A stretch of DNA of 64,000 nucleotides from an uncultured Flavobacteriales bacterium (GCA_949373165.1 CASICO010000028.1:1-64000), one strand, 5' to 3'; counted from the stretch's first letter, positions 50,526-61,587 are shown. The notes: generated by a model from the sequence alone, not told the origin. Made by a program: numbers and translations.

Positions 50526-52740
50526 ATGACCTTTCGATTGCCCTCCCTGTTTTTCCTGTTGACCTTTTTTCATTCGCTTGGGCTCGCTCAAGGGGCGAAG
50601 GCAGATGTTCCCATGTCGACGCGGATGGCGCTGTCGGAACTGAAGGCCATTGTTGAATCTTCCTTGGACCTAAACAAGCTGTATGCCGGGACATCTGGGC
50701 AGTTTCCAGTGGCACGTATGAATGGCCGATTGATGGTGGGCTTTGTTGGGCGACTGCATGATGGAGGAACTGTAACAGGAGCTTTCGCCGGCCTCGGAGA
50801 GGAGGTGAAAATGGGGGCGCAACGCGGAGGTGTCGTGTCTTTTCGTGTGGACATTCACCATTTGGACAGGCTGGACGATGTGGATTTGAGTGGATGGCAG
50901 ATGGCGTCGAAAGCTGTTCCTGACTTGGAAAAGGCACGCTACGGAACCCGGACCGACAGTGTCCATGCTGGCTTGGGGTTGCCCCAGTCTTTTACAGGGA
51001 ATGACGTTTTGGTGGGCATTGTGGATTGGGGCTTTGACTATACCCATCCCATGTTCTATGATACGGCGCTCACGGCCTCTCGAATTCGCGGGGTTTGGGA
51101 TCAGTTTCGGCTGGAAGGTCCGGCACCAGAGGGATTTGATTACGGGCGCGTCGGAGAGACACCAGAGCAATTGGCGGAGATGGCTTCGGATACTGCGAAC
51201 GTATACAGCTACAGCTATCATGGAACGCACGTCGGGGGCATCGCTGCCGGCGGAGGCGCGGGGACAGAGCTGATGGGAATGGCGCCCTCGGCGGAGTTGT
51301 TGTTTGCCACGTTTTTGGTGGATGAGTCAGCAGCCATGGATGCGTTTGCTTGGATGCAAGATGTGGCCGCAGCCGATGGCAAGCGGCTGGTGATCAACAT
51401 GAGCTGGAGTTTGCCTCAGTTTGGGACCCGAGATGGGTTGGGAATGATCAACCAATTCATCAATGCGATGTCCGAGGAGGGAGTGGTTTTTGTGGGGTCT
51501 GGCGGGAACAATGGAGACAGTGACTTTCACATTGCCCATGACTTTGAGGGGGACACCATGCGGACACGGGTGCAGTTTTATCCAGAGTCAGCCAACCCTT
51601 CCATGTGGGGGCAAAATTTGACCATGTGGGGTGAACCGGGGGAAGCGTTTGAGGCTGGATTTATGTTAACCGAAATGGGCAGTCAAGTGGCCCAAGAGGG
51701 CCCGTGGTACAGCACGGAATCTGGGCCTTTGATGTTGGATTCCATGTTGATTCAAGATGGCGATACCATTCCATTTGATTTGGTGTTGGAAGACGCGCAC
51801 CCAGACAATGGACGTCCATACTTGCGGTTCCGAATCCGCAAAGGGTTGTCCAATCTCGGCGTGGGCCTTCAAGTGAGTGCAGGGCAAGGCCGTGTGCATG
51901 CCTGGAATGTGACCCACCTCTCCAATGGCGTTGGAAACTGGGGCCAAGATTTTCAATCGACAGGGTCTGATTGGACGGCAGGTGATCCTGAATACGGGGT
52001 GTCCATTCCCGCCAACACAGAAAGTGTGATTGCGGTTGGGGCGTATTACTCGGAGTATTTGAACCCTGTAGGAAATGAGGCGCGGGGGCACGCTGGCCAA
52101 CTTCTCTACATTGGGTCCCACGATTGACGGGCGCACCAAGCCAGACATTTCAGCACCTGGGGTATCTGTGGAGTCCGCCATCAGTTCTTTTACGGATGCC
52201 AACTTCAACATGACCGAATCGGTTGAATTTGAAGGGACAACCTACCCCTTTGCGCGCTTGTCCGGGACCAGCATGAGTGGCCCCGCTGTGGCGGGCATTG
52301 CGGCGCTCTTGCTGGAGGCAAATCCAACGCTTAGTCCATTGGAAGTGAGGGAGACACTCAAGGCCACGGCGAGGCAAGACAACCACACGGGTGAAATTTC
52401 GGAGGAGGGCAGTCCAATTTGGGGTTGGGGAAAGGTCAATGCCATTCAGGCGGTGATGCACGCTTTGGGCATTCAATCTGCGCCAAGTGTATCGACAGGG
52501 GTGATGCCGATGATTCAAGTCTGGCCCAATCCGGTACGCGATGAATTCCGGATCAGTGCAGGGGCTCAAGGGACCACCTGTCATTGGTCCGCATTGGATT
52601 TGACAGGACGTGAAATCGCCGATGGAAAAGGAGCGAGTCCATTGCGGGTAGTGGCGCAGCAATGGCCGGTGGGCGCATTTTTACTTCGGGTAGAATCTGA
52701 GGATGGCTCGGTGCGAACCTTCCGGTTGATCAAAGGCTAA
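50526..52740 (+). CDS. Subtilase (S8) with T9SS tail, frame broken by one extra base
   Basis: From ATG 50526 with a signal ending GLAQ. The catalytic Asp167 is in IVDWGFDYTHP and His232 in HGTHVGGIAAG. The protease-associated insertion follows, then ESVIAVGAYYSEY. The frame then fails at the GGGGG run (52084-52088). Removing one G gives NEARGTLANFSTLGPTIDG and rejoins the frame carrying TKPDISAPG, the catalytic Ser motif LSGTSMSGPAVAGIAALL, and a T9SS tail (VWPNPVRDEFRIS to FRLIKG). The corrected length is 737 residues. This is a secreted serine protease. As sequenced, the product would lack the catalytic Ser. Confidence 0.9.
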
Positions 52741-52782
52741 TTCCACCGCCATATCTGCTTTCGGATGGGGCATCTTTGTGTC

Positions 52783-53556
52783 ATGTCTAAGGTCAAGATT
52801 TTTCAACCTGTTGAGCAGAAGAAGCGCGAAGCGGTTGCGGCGCCAGTCACCGATGCAAAGGCGTTTCACGCCGTTGTAGACTCGCGCAGAAGTGTCCGAG
52901 TGTATGCGGACGATCTCATTCCAGACTCGGTCATGAAGGCCTGTATGGACGCCGCGCTCAAAGCGCCGACCTCGTCCAACTTGCAGACCTGGGAGATTCA
53001 CCATGTGGTGGATTCAAAGAAGAAAGCGGCATTGGTCGAGGCATGCTTGTCTCAGCCCGCTGCAGGAACCGCTTCGGAGTTGTTGGTTTTCGTGGGCAGG
53101 CCTGACCTGTGGAAGCGGAACAATGAATGGATGGTGAAAGCTTTAGAAGAGAGAGAGAACGTGCCCAGGAGTGCGCTTCAGTATTACAAGAAGATCACAC
53201 CCTTGGCCTATGACCAAGGGTGGATGGGATGGCGGACGCCCTTCAAATGGGCCATCACGCGATGGCGCGGGAGGAAAAAGCCATATCCACGTGAACCCAT
53301 TGGCAAGTGGGGCATGCGAATATGGGCGCACAAAACCACCGCTTTGGCCTGTGCCCATTTCATGTTGGCCATGCGTGCACATGGATTTGACACCTGTCCC
53401 ATGGAAGGCATGGACAGCGCGCGGGTCAAGCGTCTACTGAATTTACCCAAGCAAGCGGTGGTGACCATGGTCATCTCTGCGGGTAAGCGCGCGGATGGGG
53501 GCATATATGGGGAGCGCATGCGGTTCGATTCGGCGCATTTTCTTCACCGGCATTGA
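52783..53556 (+). CDS. Nitroreductase-family FMN-dependent oxidoreductase
   Basis: A 257-residue protein. The nitroreductase fold is shown by FHAVVDSRRSVRVYADDLIPD (FMN-binding Arg residues), MDAALKAPTSSNLQTWEIHHV and, near the C-terminus, ACAHFMLAMRAHGFDTCPMEGMD with KQAVVTMVISAGKRADGG. It carries an insertion of about 40 residues between these parts (RTPFKWAITRWRGRKKPYP), which is basic. Substrate unknown. The start is the second ATG, 52783, because the first has no upstream support. It is followed within 8 bp by the MORN-like gene. Confidence 0.87.
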   Translation: MSKVKIFQPVEQKKREAVAAPVTDAKAFHAVVDSRRSVRVYADDLIPDSVMKACMDAALKAPTSSNLQTWEIHHVVDSKKKAALVEACLSQPAAGTASELLVFVGRPDLWKRNNEWMVKALEERENVPRSALQYYKKITPLAYDQGWMGWRTPFKWAITRWRGRKKPYPREPIGKWGMRIWAHKTTALACAHFMLAMRAHGFDTCPMEGMDSARVKRLLNLPKQAVVTMVISAGKRADGGIYGERMRFDSAHFLHRH

Positions 53557-53563
53557 GGATTCC

Positions 53564-54058
53564 ATGCGGTGGAGATTTGCAATTTTGCACCTGTTTTTGT
53601 TGGCAGGGCATGCCACCACAGATGTTTGGGCTCAGGAAGTGCGAAGGTTGCACATCGATGAGGTGCAGATTGAGGGGCGGTTCTTGTCTGAATGTGTGGA
53701 CACAACCGCTGGAGGAGAACCAATCTGGATGCCTTTTGAAGGCGTTCTCTTTGATCAATGGCCGAACGGAGCGCTCAAATTGGAGTGTGGAGTCATGGAA
53801 GGGCAATGGACCATGGATTGCATGGAGTGGCATCAAAACGGACAGCTGCGGAGCCAAGAAAGCTTGGATGGGCGTCATTACCATTGGAATGGTTGGTATC
53901 CCAGTGGTGCGGTATTCTTTCGCAAGACGTTTCAATTTGATGGGCCGGCCGGTGCCTTCATAGGGGTGGGTGAGGCGCTCAAATCGGTGTGTTTTGCACC
54001 AGATGGCACGTCCATGCCTTGTCCGGCAGAAATCGTTTGGCCTGAAGACGGAGAATGA
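53564..54058 (+). CDS. Exported MORN-repeat-like protein
   Basis: A 164-residue protein with a signal peptide ending TDVWAQ (ATG 53564). The middle has MORN/YwqK-type repeats: FDQWPNGALKLECGVMEGQ, MEWHQNGQLRSQESL and NGWYPSGAVFFRKTF, each with the WxNGxL turn. Four Cys residues lie outside the repeats. Such repeats make extended beta surfaces; in Bacteroidota they are often in exported proteins of unknown function. It probably shares a transcript with the preceding nitroreductase gene. Confidence 0.75.
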   Translation: MRWRFAILHLFLLAGHATTDVWAQEVRRLHIDEVQIEGRFLSECVDTTAGGEPIWMPFEGVLFDQWPNGALKLECGVMEGQWTMDCMEWHQNGQLRSQESLDGRHYHWNGWYPSGAVFFRKTFQFDGPAGAFIGVGEALKSVCFAPDGTSMPCPAEIVWPEDGE

Positions 54059-54098
54059 GCCGGTCTTGCGCGGCCGCGATGGAATCGCGTCACAAGCG

Positions 54099-54132
54099 AA
54101 AGGCCCTTCAAACCTGAGTTTGAAGGGCCTTT
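54099..54132. terminator. Strong bidirectional terminator
   Basis: AAAGGCCCTTCAAAC and GTTTGAAGGGCCTTT form a perfect 15-bp stem around CTGA, with flanking A and T runs, between the convergent MORN-like and small membrane-protein genes. Confidence 0.9.
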
Positions 54133-54214
54133 CTTTGAGTGAAAGATTCGAAGCTTGGTTTCTTCAGTCCAATGCAATTGGTAGACCGAGCGCCATCAAG
54201 CCGCTGAATTTGGA

Positions 54215-54610
54215 TTAAGCCTCTTTCTTGGCTTCGCCTCGGTTGTAAAGAATGGCCATGACTGCGCCAGCAGCAGCCATGAGGGGGATGTTGACCACGA
54301 TGTCTTGAATGGCTTCACTGGCAGTAAACAGGGTGGTCATGCCGACAAGCCCCAAATTCAGAAACCCATTGGCCGTCAAGGCTACGATGGCGCCATGTTT
54401 GGCTCCACTGCTGGCGGAAAAGTCACCGGATACTTGAATGACATAGGCTGTCAAAGCCACGAAAAGTGCATTGGCAAGAATGCCGAATGTCATGTCTGGT
54501 TCTGCCTGAAAGCAAGGGCCAGAAGGCATGTCCATGATGCCCATGTAGTACACACCACTCAGGATGAAAAAGGCGATAAAACCTGCGACAAAGGGAAGAA
54601 GATGTTTCAT
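54215..54610 (-). CDS. Small membrane protein, four helices, unknown function
   Basis: A 131-residue protein from ATG 54610. Four hydrophobic segments lie at about residues 4-24, 42-62, 73-95 and 102-122. A loop with MDMPSGPCFQAEPDM and a charged end (NRGEAKKEA) are the only polar parts. I do not recognise the family with confidence. The frame runs further upstream, but that part overlaps the divergent promoter area and lacks membrane-protein character. Confidence 0.65.
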   Translation of the reverse strand: MKHLLPFVAGFIAFFILSGVYYMGIMDMPSGPCFQAEPDMTFGILANALFVALTAYVIQVSGDFSASSGAKHGAIVALTANGFLNLGLVGMTTLFTASEAIQDIVVNIPLMAAAGAVMAILYNRGEAKKEA

Positions 54611-54725
54611 GGATTTGTTTGCTCCAAGTTGTTGAATTTGAATGTATTCAGATGGAGTGCGAAAAAATCTTCTTAACCAACATCCTGTGAATGAGCACAT
54701 TCCCTTTGGTGTTAGCTTAGAGCTC

Positions 54726-57282
54726 ATGTTGGAAACCCAGGGTGTTCAAGTCGGTTTTAGCGGAGTTTTGGGTGGAGTTTTCTTGACCTTTTTGGGCTTC
54801 ATGGGGTGTGAAGGATTGGATCAGCAGTTGGCCCAGGATCCGGTGCTGGACCGTTGGGAGGTGAAGGTGTCGGGGGAGTGGCTTCCAGCGGAGGTGCCCG
54901 GCTGCATCCACACAGACCTCATGCGTTTGGGGCGCATCGAGGATGTGTTTCAGGGCGTCAATGAAGGCACCGTGCAGTGGATAGAAAATGAAGACTGGCA
55001 TTACCGCACCACGATCATAAGGCCCGAAGGCCCCGGCGAATGGGCCTTGGAATTTCAAGGCTTGGATACATACGCCTTGGTCATGTTGGGGGGGGATACT
55101 TTGTTGGTTGCAGACAACATGCACCGTTTTTGGCGGATTCCACTGGAGAGAATCAACAGGCAGATGTCCGATACGCTTGAAGTTCGGTTCATGAGTCCCA
55201 TCACCGAGGGGCAGCGGATCTTGGATGATGCGCCATGGCCGATTCCGGTGAGCAATGAGGCCCGTCCCATGGGGCGGCAAACCAGTGCGGTGACCCGAAA
55301 AGCCATGTATCATTATGGGTGGGATTGGGCCCCCCGTTTGGCCACCAGTGGCATTTGGAAGCCCGTCCAATGGGTGAGAACCGATGTGGAGTGGCCAAAC
55401 CATCAGTTGAGCTTAACCATGTTGACGCAGGATTCGGCCATTTATGAGGTCCAGTTTGAAGGTGGGGGCGATGGGGTGAATGTCCGATTGGAACTAGACG
55501 GAGACCCGGTGCCAGTGGATTGGCAGAGCATGGGGGACGGACGATATCAGTTGGGGATCCAGCAACCCGAGTTGTGGTGGCCCAATGGCATGGGGGCGCA
55601 ACCCTTGTATTCGTTGACTTTTGATCAGGGTGCCCGAAAGAGATTGAGTTTAAATCTGGGCGTGCGCTCTCTTCAATGGAACATGGACGCCGACCAACAG
55701 GGGCAGGCCATGCAATGCCGGGTCAATGGTGTGCCGGTTCAGGTGCGGGGTGCGAATGTGATTCCGCCCGACTTTTTTCCGGTTCGCGCAAAGAGAGAGT
55801 GGGGACGGGTTGTGGCCGACGCCAAGGATGCCCACATGAACATGCTCAGGGTTTGGGGAGGTGCCCATTATGGGGAGGAGGCGTTTTACGACTTGTGCGA
55901 CGAGCATGGCATTTTGGTTTGGCAAGACTTCATGTCGGCCTGTGCTATGGTGCCCGGGGACGCCGATTGGCGTGAAAATTTCTTGGCAGAGGCGAAACAG
56001 CAAGTGACTTCGGCTTCGAAACCGAACGAGCTTGGCCTTGTGGTGTGGAAACAACGAGTCCGAGAAGGCATGGCGAGACTGGGGTTGGCAAGACCTCTAT
56101 GGACTTCATGGAGTGGATTCGGCCCAAGTGGACCAGGCGTATCGTCAGTTGTTTGAGTCTGATTTACCTTCTCTAGTGGATGAATGGAAGGGAGGGCAAT
56201 ACTGGCCATCTTCACCGCACTCTTTTGACCCCTCATCTCCACGGAAATCTGGGGACCAGCATGATTGGGGGGTGTGGTTTGGGAAAGCGGGTTTTGAATA
56301 TTTCACAGACGAAGCCGGGCGTTTTGCCAGTGAGTTTGGACTTCAAAGTGTGCCAGACCGCAGGACGTTGTCCGAAGTGGGGGCGGCGGATTTTCAAGAC
56401 ACGGTGCTTCAATTTCGACAGCGCTGCACCATGGATTGGCTAGAGCCGGGTTTTGACGGCTGGGACATGATGCAGTACTACGCTGGCGAGTATTTCGCAG
56501 ACCCGACCGAAGTGACGGCAGAAGGGCAAGACGAACTTGACGATTGGATCCACCTGACCCAGTTGACCCAGGCCGAGGGCTTGCGTCAAGCCATCGAACG
56601 ACATCGGTGTTCCAAAGGCCGGACTTCGGGTTCGTTGTATTGGCAGTTGGATGATGTTTGGCCCACGGTGTCCTGGTCCACTGTCGATCATGCGGGTCGT
56701 TGGAAGCTGGCCCACCATGCGGTTCGCCATGCCAATCAGCCGGTGCGTATCCTGTGGGATCGTAGCCAAGAGGACCGGGTCCGAATGGTGGCGCAGAATT
56801 TGTCCGGCAAGTCCGTATCGGGAGAGGCTTCATGGGCCATGTTGGACTTGAGCGGGGACACCCTGTCTTCGGGGAAGGTGGACCTCAAAGTCGGGCCGCT
56901 TTTGGGGGAGTTGGAGGTGTCGGTGGAGTCCCTTCCAAAACAACCTGCGGTCTTGGCTTGGTCCTGGACGTCTTACGAAGGAGCGTCGCTGGACACTGGT
57001 GTGGTGGCTTTGAGCCGGCCCGCAAGCATGTCTTGGATTCCGACGAAGGTGCAGTGCAGCCCTGATTCGGGTGGCGTGTGGCTCACGGCGGATGCTGTGG
57101 CGTGTGGCATTCGACTCACCACGGCGGCCAAGGGACGTTTTGAGGACAATGGATTTACCCTCCTGCCCGGTGAGCGAAAGTGGGTAGAGTGGTTGCCCTC
57201 ATCGGGTGACAGGACCGTGCCATCAGACGTGGAGGTCAAACACCTCGGGATGTACCACAATGGCCGAGAAATGAGTCGGTAA
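54726..57282 (+). CDS. GH2 beta-mannosidase-like lipoprotein, frame broken by one extra base
   Basis: From ATG 54726 with a lipoprotein signal ending FLGFMGC (Cys28). The sugar-binding domain starts LDRWEVKVSGEWLPAEVPGCIHTDL, as in beta-mannosidases, and KAMYHYGWDWAPRL follows. In the TIM barrel, RVWGGAHYGEEAFYDLCDEHG leads to a frame break at the TT 56009-56010. Dropping one T gives RLRNRTSLALWCGNNE with the acid/base Glu. The nucleophile lies in FASEFGLQSVP. The corrected protein has 851 residues. The enzyme removes terminal beta-mannose, for example from mannans or N-glycans, and a PNGase F-like gene is nearby. As sequenced, the product would stop before both catalytic Glu residues. Confidence 0.88.
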
Positions 57283-57289
57283 CTCCCGC

Positions 57290-57997
57290 TTAAAGACAGC
57301 CAAAAACAAAAGCCCCCAGTAGGCCGCCTACGATGGGGCCGACCACTGGAATCCAGGCATAGGACCAATTGCTGTCGCGCTTTCCTGCAATGGGCAGAAG
57401 TGCGTGGGCAATGCGTGGACCGAGGTCCCGAGCAGGATTGATGGCATAGCCTGTGGGTCCACCCAAAGCCATGCCAATGCCCAGGACCAGCAATGCCACG
57501 GGAAGAGCATCCAAAGCCCCCATGCTATCTGCTGGAGAAGCGATGCAGAGGGCACCAAACACCAAGGCAAACGTGCCAATGGCTTCGGTCACCAGGTTCC
57601 ATGCCGAATGTTGAATGGCAGGGGCTGTGCAGAATGTTGCCAGCTTCAGGTCGGGATCGGACGTGGCGTCAAAGTGCAACTTGTATGTGAGCCAAGCGAT
57701 GGTGGACCCCGTCAGGGCACCCAGAACTTGGGCAGCGATGTATCCGGGAACAAGGGCAGAGTCAAAGTCGGAAAACGCTGCAAAAGCGAGGGTGACGGCG
57801 GGATTGAGGTGTCCGCTGCCGCCGAGTGCAGTGGAGGTGTATACCCCTACGAAGACGGCAATGGCCCATGCCCAACTGATGACCACCCATCCAGAATTGT
57901 GGCCTTTGGTTTTGTCGAGAACAACATTGGCGACCACACCGCTGCCAAAGAGCATGAGCATGGCGGTCCCGATAAATTCAGCGATGTAGGCTTCCAT
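57290..57997 (-). CDS. glpF: Aquaglyceroporin, glycerol facilitator
   Basis: A 235-residue channel of the MIP family with six helices and both NPA boxes: GHLNPAVTLA and GYAINPARDLGPR. The Asp after the second NPAR is typical of glycerol facilitators rather than water channels. It lets glycerol enter by diffusion. It is last in the glpK-glpD-glpF operon, beginning 9 bp after glpD, which supports the assignment. Confidence 0.95.
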   Translation of the reverse strand: MEAYIAEFIGTAMLMLFGSGVVANVVLDKTKGHNSGWVVISWAWAIAVFVGVYTSTALGGSGHLNPAVTLAFAAFSDFDSALVPGYIAAQVLGALTGSTIAWLTYKLHFDATSDPDLKLATFCTAPAIQHSAWNLVTEAIGTFALVFGALCIASPADSMGALDALPVALLVLGIGMALGGPTGYAINPARDLGPRIAHALLPIAGKRDSNWSYAWIPVVGPIVGGLLGAFVFGCL

Positions 57998-58006
57998 TGG
58001 AATAGG

Positions 58007-59485
58007 TTAAGGCAGATGGCTCAGGGCCTTCTTGGTAAACAGGTTGATTTGATTTTCTATCCATTCTTCTCCACGCCCTTGTGCCGAGGCCAATGCACGG
58101 GCCACAATGGGCGCTGCGGCCATGGCTTTGCGGGCGTCGAGATAAAGAATGCGGCGGCGGCGAGACAAGAAGTCCTCGACGGTAATGCACATTTCCTTGC
58201 GGTGGGCTTGGAGCACCGCTTGCGTCAATTCCGACTCGTTTTCGGGAAGAACCGCTCGATCAAATTCGTTTTGCGCCTCCAGCACCATGTCTTGAGTGGA
58301 TGCGGGCTCAAATCGAAGTTTGGTCTTTTTCTTCAGGTGTTTCAGTGTGTCCTCGGCCATCTTTCTGTACGTCGTCCACTTGCCACCCCGAACGCTGGTC
58401 AGTCCAGATTTAGAGGTTTTGATTTGGTGGCTTCTCGACAGCGCTGCGGTTTTGTCGATTCGTCCCTTGATCAAGGGACGCAGCCCAGCAAACATGCTTC
58501 GGATGTCTTTTCGACCCAAGTTGAGTCCCAGATGACGGTTGGCGTGGTCGAGGACAAAATCCACTTCTTGCGCCAAGGGACGCGGTTCTTCTTCGGGCTG
58601 ATCGACCGCGGTGTCCGTGGTCCCAATCAAGACCTTGCCGTGCCACGGCACAGCGAAAACCACCCGACCATCGCTGGTTTTGGGAATCAAAACCGCTTTG
58701 TCTCCTGGCAGGACATCGGCATCAAAGGTGAGGTGGACGCCTTGACTCGGCTTGAGTCGGTTCTTGTGCCTTGGATTGTCCAGTCGGCAAAGGGCGTCGC
58801 TGAACGGACCGGTGGCGTTCACAAAGGCCTTGGCTCTGATGGTAATGGCATCTCCATGAAGTCCATCTTGGATGGAAGCCGACTGAATTCGCCCTTTTTT
58901 CTTCTGAAACCCAGTGACCTTGGCATGATTCAGCAAAACGGCGCCTTTTTTGGCAGCAGTTTTGGCCAAGGCCAGCGCCAAGCCAACATCGTCAAATTTG
59001 CCATCCAAGTATTGAAGACCGCCGACGATGCCTTTGCCTTTAAGGCGGGGGAGAAGGGTGTGCACTTTTGACTTTGAAAGGATGGTGGTTCGGCCCCATC
59101 TACGTCGACCGGCGAGCAAGTCGTAAAGGAGCAATCCCAAGCCGTAATAGGCAAGTTTCCAGTAGGTTGTTGCCGGAATAATGAAGGCTTGATCGGTGAC
59201 TTCGTGCGGTGCGTTGTGCAGCATCCGGTCCCGCTCTTGGAGGGCTTCTCGAACCAAAGAAATTTTTCGTTGCTCCAAATAGCGAACACCGCCGTGGACC
59301 AATTTGGTGCTTCGAGAAGAAGTGCCTTGTGCAAAGTCTCCGCGTTCGATCAGCAGGGTGGACAGCCCGCTGTTGGCAGCTTCCACTGCGATTCCGAGGC
59401 CGGTAGCGCCTCCGCCAATGATGCACACATCCCAGGTTTTTGAATCCTGAAGTTGTGACTTCATATGGGGTCGGTAGAGTTCCAT
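58007..59485 (-). CDS. glpD: FAD-dependent glycerol-3-phosphate dehydrogenase
   Basis: A 492-residue flavoprotein. The N-terminal FAD site is VCIIGGGATGLGIAVEAANSG; the family signature RGDFAQGTSSRSTKLVHGGVRYLE follows at about residues 50-75. The middle contains INATGPFSDAL-type VNATGPFSDAL and QGVHLTFD, and a later segment is LTSVRGGKWTTYRKMAEDTL. It oxidises glycerol 3-phosphate to dihydroxyacetone phosphate and passes electrons to quinone. It is 3 bp downstream of glpK, and the two enzymes act in sequence. ATG 59485 is chosen; an internal ATG (MKSQLQD) seven codons in is possible. Confidence 0.95.
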   Translation of the reverse strand: MELYRPHMKSQLQDSKTWDVCIIGGGATGLGIAVEAANSGLSTLLIERGDFAQGTSSRSTKLVHGGVRYLEQRKISLVREALQERDRMLHNAPHEVTDQAFIIPATTYWKLAYYGLGLLLYDLLAGRRRWGRTTILSKSKVHTLLPRLKGKGIVGGLQYLDGKFDDVGLALALAKTAAKKGAVLLNHAKVTGFQKKKGRIQSASIQDGLHGDAITIRAKAFVNATGPFSDALCRLDNPRHKNRLKPSQGVHLTFDADVLPGDKAVLIPKTSDGRVVFAVPWHGKVLIGTTDTAVDQPEEEPRPLAQEVDFVLDHANRHLGLNLGRKDIRSMFAGLRPLIKGRIDKTAALSRSHQIKTSKSGLTSVRGGKWTTYRKMAEDTLKHLKKKTKLRFEPASTQDMVLEAQNEFDRAVLPENESELTQAVLQAHRKEMCITVEDFLSRRRRILYLDARKAMAAAPIVARALASAQGRGEEWIENQINLFTKKALSHLP

Positions 59486-59488
59486 GGC

Positions 59489-60985
59489 TCAGCGATCTTC
59501 TGCCCAAGACAATGTGGCCCGGACGGCGCGTTGCCAGCGGTTGTTCAAAGACGTTCTGTCCCCATCGGTCATGGTGGAAGAAAAGGTTTTCTCTGCCTTC
59601 CATTGACTTTCCAGCGCGTCAAGACTGGGCCACAAGCCCACACCAAGTCCAGCCAAGAAGGCTGCACCCAACGCGGTGGTCTCTGTGATCGCTGGGCGAA
59701 CAACGGATTTGCCGATCAGGTCACTCTGATATTGCATGAGCAGGTTGTTGACTGTGGCGCCACCGTCCACCCGCAATTCAGCGATGGGGACGTCGGAGTC
59801 CGCTTCCATGGCGCTGACGATATCCACTGTTTGGTGGGCAATGCTGTCCAAAGCGGCACGGGCAAGGTGGGCTTTGTTGGTTCCGCGGGTCATGCCAAAC
59901 AGCGCGCCGCGGGCATGTCCATTCCAGTAGGGTGCACCAAGTCCTGCAAAGGCGGGAACCAGAACCGCGCCATTGGAATCGGTCACGGAGGCCGCGAGTG
60001 TCTCGATTTCGCTGGATTGGTCGATCAAACCCAGTTCATCTCGGAGCCACTGTACCGTGGCACCGCCCATAAAAATGCTACCTTCCAGGGCGTAGGTGGT
60101 TTGGCCTTGTATGGTCCAGCCCACGGTGGTCAACAATCGGTTGGCACTGCTCACGGGGTGGTGCCCTGTATTCATGAGCATAAAGCAGCCTGTTCCGTAT
60201 GTGTTTTTGACCATTCCTGGCCGGGTGCATTGCTGACCAAACAGGGCGGCCTGTTGGTCACCAGCCACACCGCAAATGGGCGGCGCTGCAGCGTCCAATC
60301 TTGTGGCGAGTCCAAAATGACCACTGCTTTCCCTCACCTCGGGTAGCATGGAGGAAGGAATGTCGAAGAGGGCCAGCATCTGGTTGTCCCAATCGAGTTC
60401 GTGCAGGTTGAACAGAAGGGTACGCGACGCATTCGAGGGGTCTGTGGCGTGCACTGCCCCTCCAGTCAAATGCCAAATGAGCCAGCTGTCGATGGTGCCA
60501 AAGGCGAGCTCGCCTTGCTCGGCGCGTAAACGTGCCCCTTCCACGTGATCCAAAATCCAGCGGACTTTGGTGCCCGAGAAATAGGCATCAATCTCCAATC
60601 CGGTTCGTTGGCGGATGTCGTCGGCATGGCCGTCGCTGCGCAGTCCATCGCAGTAGTCGGCGGTTCGCCGGTCTTGCCAAACAATGGCGTTGTGGATGGC
60701 TTTTCCTGTGGCACGGTCCCAGACCACGGTGGTCTCCCGCTGGTTGGTGATGCCAATGGCGGTCACGTCGGACATGCTGAGTCCCGCCTCTTTCAAGGCT
60801 TGATGTGCCGTTTGGATTTGGGTGTGCAGAATCTCTTCAGGGTTGTGCTCTACCCATCCTGGGTTGGGGTAATGCTGCTGGAATTCCTGCTGCGCCATCG
60901 CAAGGATGTTGCCCGTTTGATCGAAAACCAGGCTCCGGCTGCTTGTGGTTCCTTGATCGAGTGCGAGGATGTAGCCGTTGCTCAT
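59489..60985 (-). CDS. glpK: Glycerol kinase
   Basis: A 498-residue FGGY-family kinase. The N-terminus [18 protein letters not shown] is the ATP-binding phosphate-1 segment. [27 protein letters not shown] and [14 protein letters not shown] follow, and the C-terminal signature is [17 protein letters not shown]. It phosphorylates glycerol to glycerol 3-phosphate. The start is ATG 60985, which gives the exact usual length; a longer open frame upstream lacks homology. It is first in the operon with glpD and glpF, 38 bp after the thioredoxin-like gene. Confidence 0.97.
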   Translation of the reverse strand: MSNGYILALDQGTTSSRSLVFDQTGNILAMAQQEFQQHYPNPGWVEHNPEEILHTQIQTAHQALKEAGLSMSDVTAIGITNQRETTVVWDRATGKAIHNAIVWQDRRTADYCDGLRSDGHADDIRQRTGLEIDAYFSGTKVRWILDHVEGARLRAEQGELAFGTIDSWLIWHLTGGAVHATDPSNASRTLLFNLHELDWDNQMLALFDIPSSMLPEVRESSGHFGLATRLDAAAPPICGVAGDQQAALFGQQCTRPGMVKNTYGTGCFMLMNTGHHPVSSANRLLTTVGWTIQGQTTYALEGSIFMGGATVQWLRDELGLIDQSSEIETLAASVTDSNGAVLVPAFAGLGAPYWNGHARGALFGMTRGTNKAHLARAALDSIAHQTVDIVSAMEADSDVPIAELRVDGGATVNNLLMQYQSDLIGKSVVRPAITETTALGAAFLAGLGVGLWPSLDALESQWKAEKTFSSTMTDGDRTSLNNRWQRAVRATLSWAEDR

Positions 60986-61023
60986 GCGGTCAATTTCGTG
61001 AAAAGCCCGGACAAGCTGAGGTT

Positions 61024-61587
61024 TTATTCCGGTTTCCACTTGATGTTGCACCCCAAGGATGGAATTTGACCTTCTGCGGGCACAGTTTCTCCCGCAATCA
61101 AGGCGTCCAGTGCGCACCGCATGTCCACACCTGTTACCTCCACGTCGTTGCCTGGTCGAGCCCCATCGAACTGCCCGCGATAGACACACCTTCGATTGGC
61201 ATCAAATAAAGCAAAGTCTGGTGTGCAGGCGGCTTCATAGTCCTTGGCCACGGATTGGCTCTCATCATAGAGATAGGGGAAGCGAAAACCATGCTCTTGG
61301 GCCAGTTTGGCCATGTGCTTTGGACCATCCATAGGGTACGCCACAACATCGTTGCTGGAGATGGCGATCACGTTGACGCCTTTGTCCATGTATTCATGGG
61401 CGAACTGCACAAATCCCGCGAGGATGCGCACCACAAATGGGCAATGGTTGCACATGAACACCACCACGCTCGGCCCACTGGCCATCAAGTCGGTGCTTCT
61501 TTTCAAGGTGCCGCTAATGGCATCGGGCAGGTCAAAGGCAGGGGCCTGAAACCCGAGGGGAATGGAGGTGGTGGGTGTGCGTGCCAT
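61024..61587 (-). CDS. Thioredoxin-fold protein with CNHC active site
   Basis: A 187-residue cytoplasmic protein of the AhpC/TSA-like thioredoxin group. [15 protein letters not shown] holds the Cys46/Cys49 pair. [19 protein letters not shown] and [20 protein letters not shown] match the family of about 190-residue proteins common in Bacteroidota. The length is complete. It probably acts as a thiol oxidoreductase; its partner is unknown. It precedes glpK on the same strand, and whether it shares the transcript is uncertain. Confidence 0.9.
   Translation of the reverse strand: MARTPTTSIPLGFQAPAFDLPDAISGTLKRSTDLMASGPSVVVFMCNHCPFVVRILAGFVQFAHEYMDKGVNVIAISSNDVVAYPMDGPKHMAKLAQEHGFRFPYLYDESQSVAKDYEAACTPDFALFDANRRCVYRGQFDGARPGNDVEVTGVDMRCALDALIAGETVPAEGQIPSLGCNIKWKPE

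Noticed and set aside
60986..61189. N-terminal extension of glpK
   Set aside because: Arg/Cys-rich and non-homologous; [14 protein letters not shown] is the standard glycerol kinase start.
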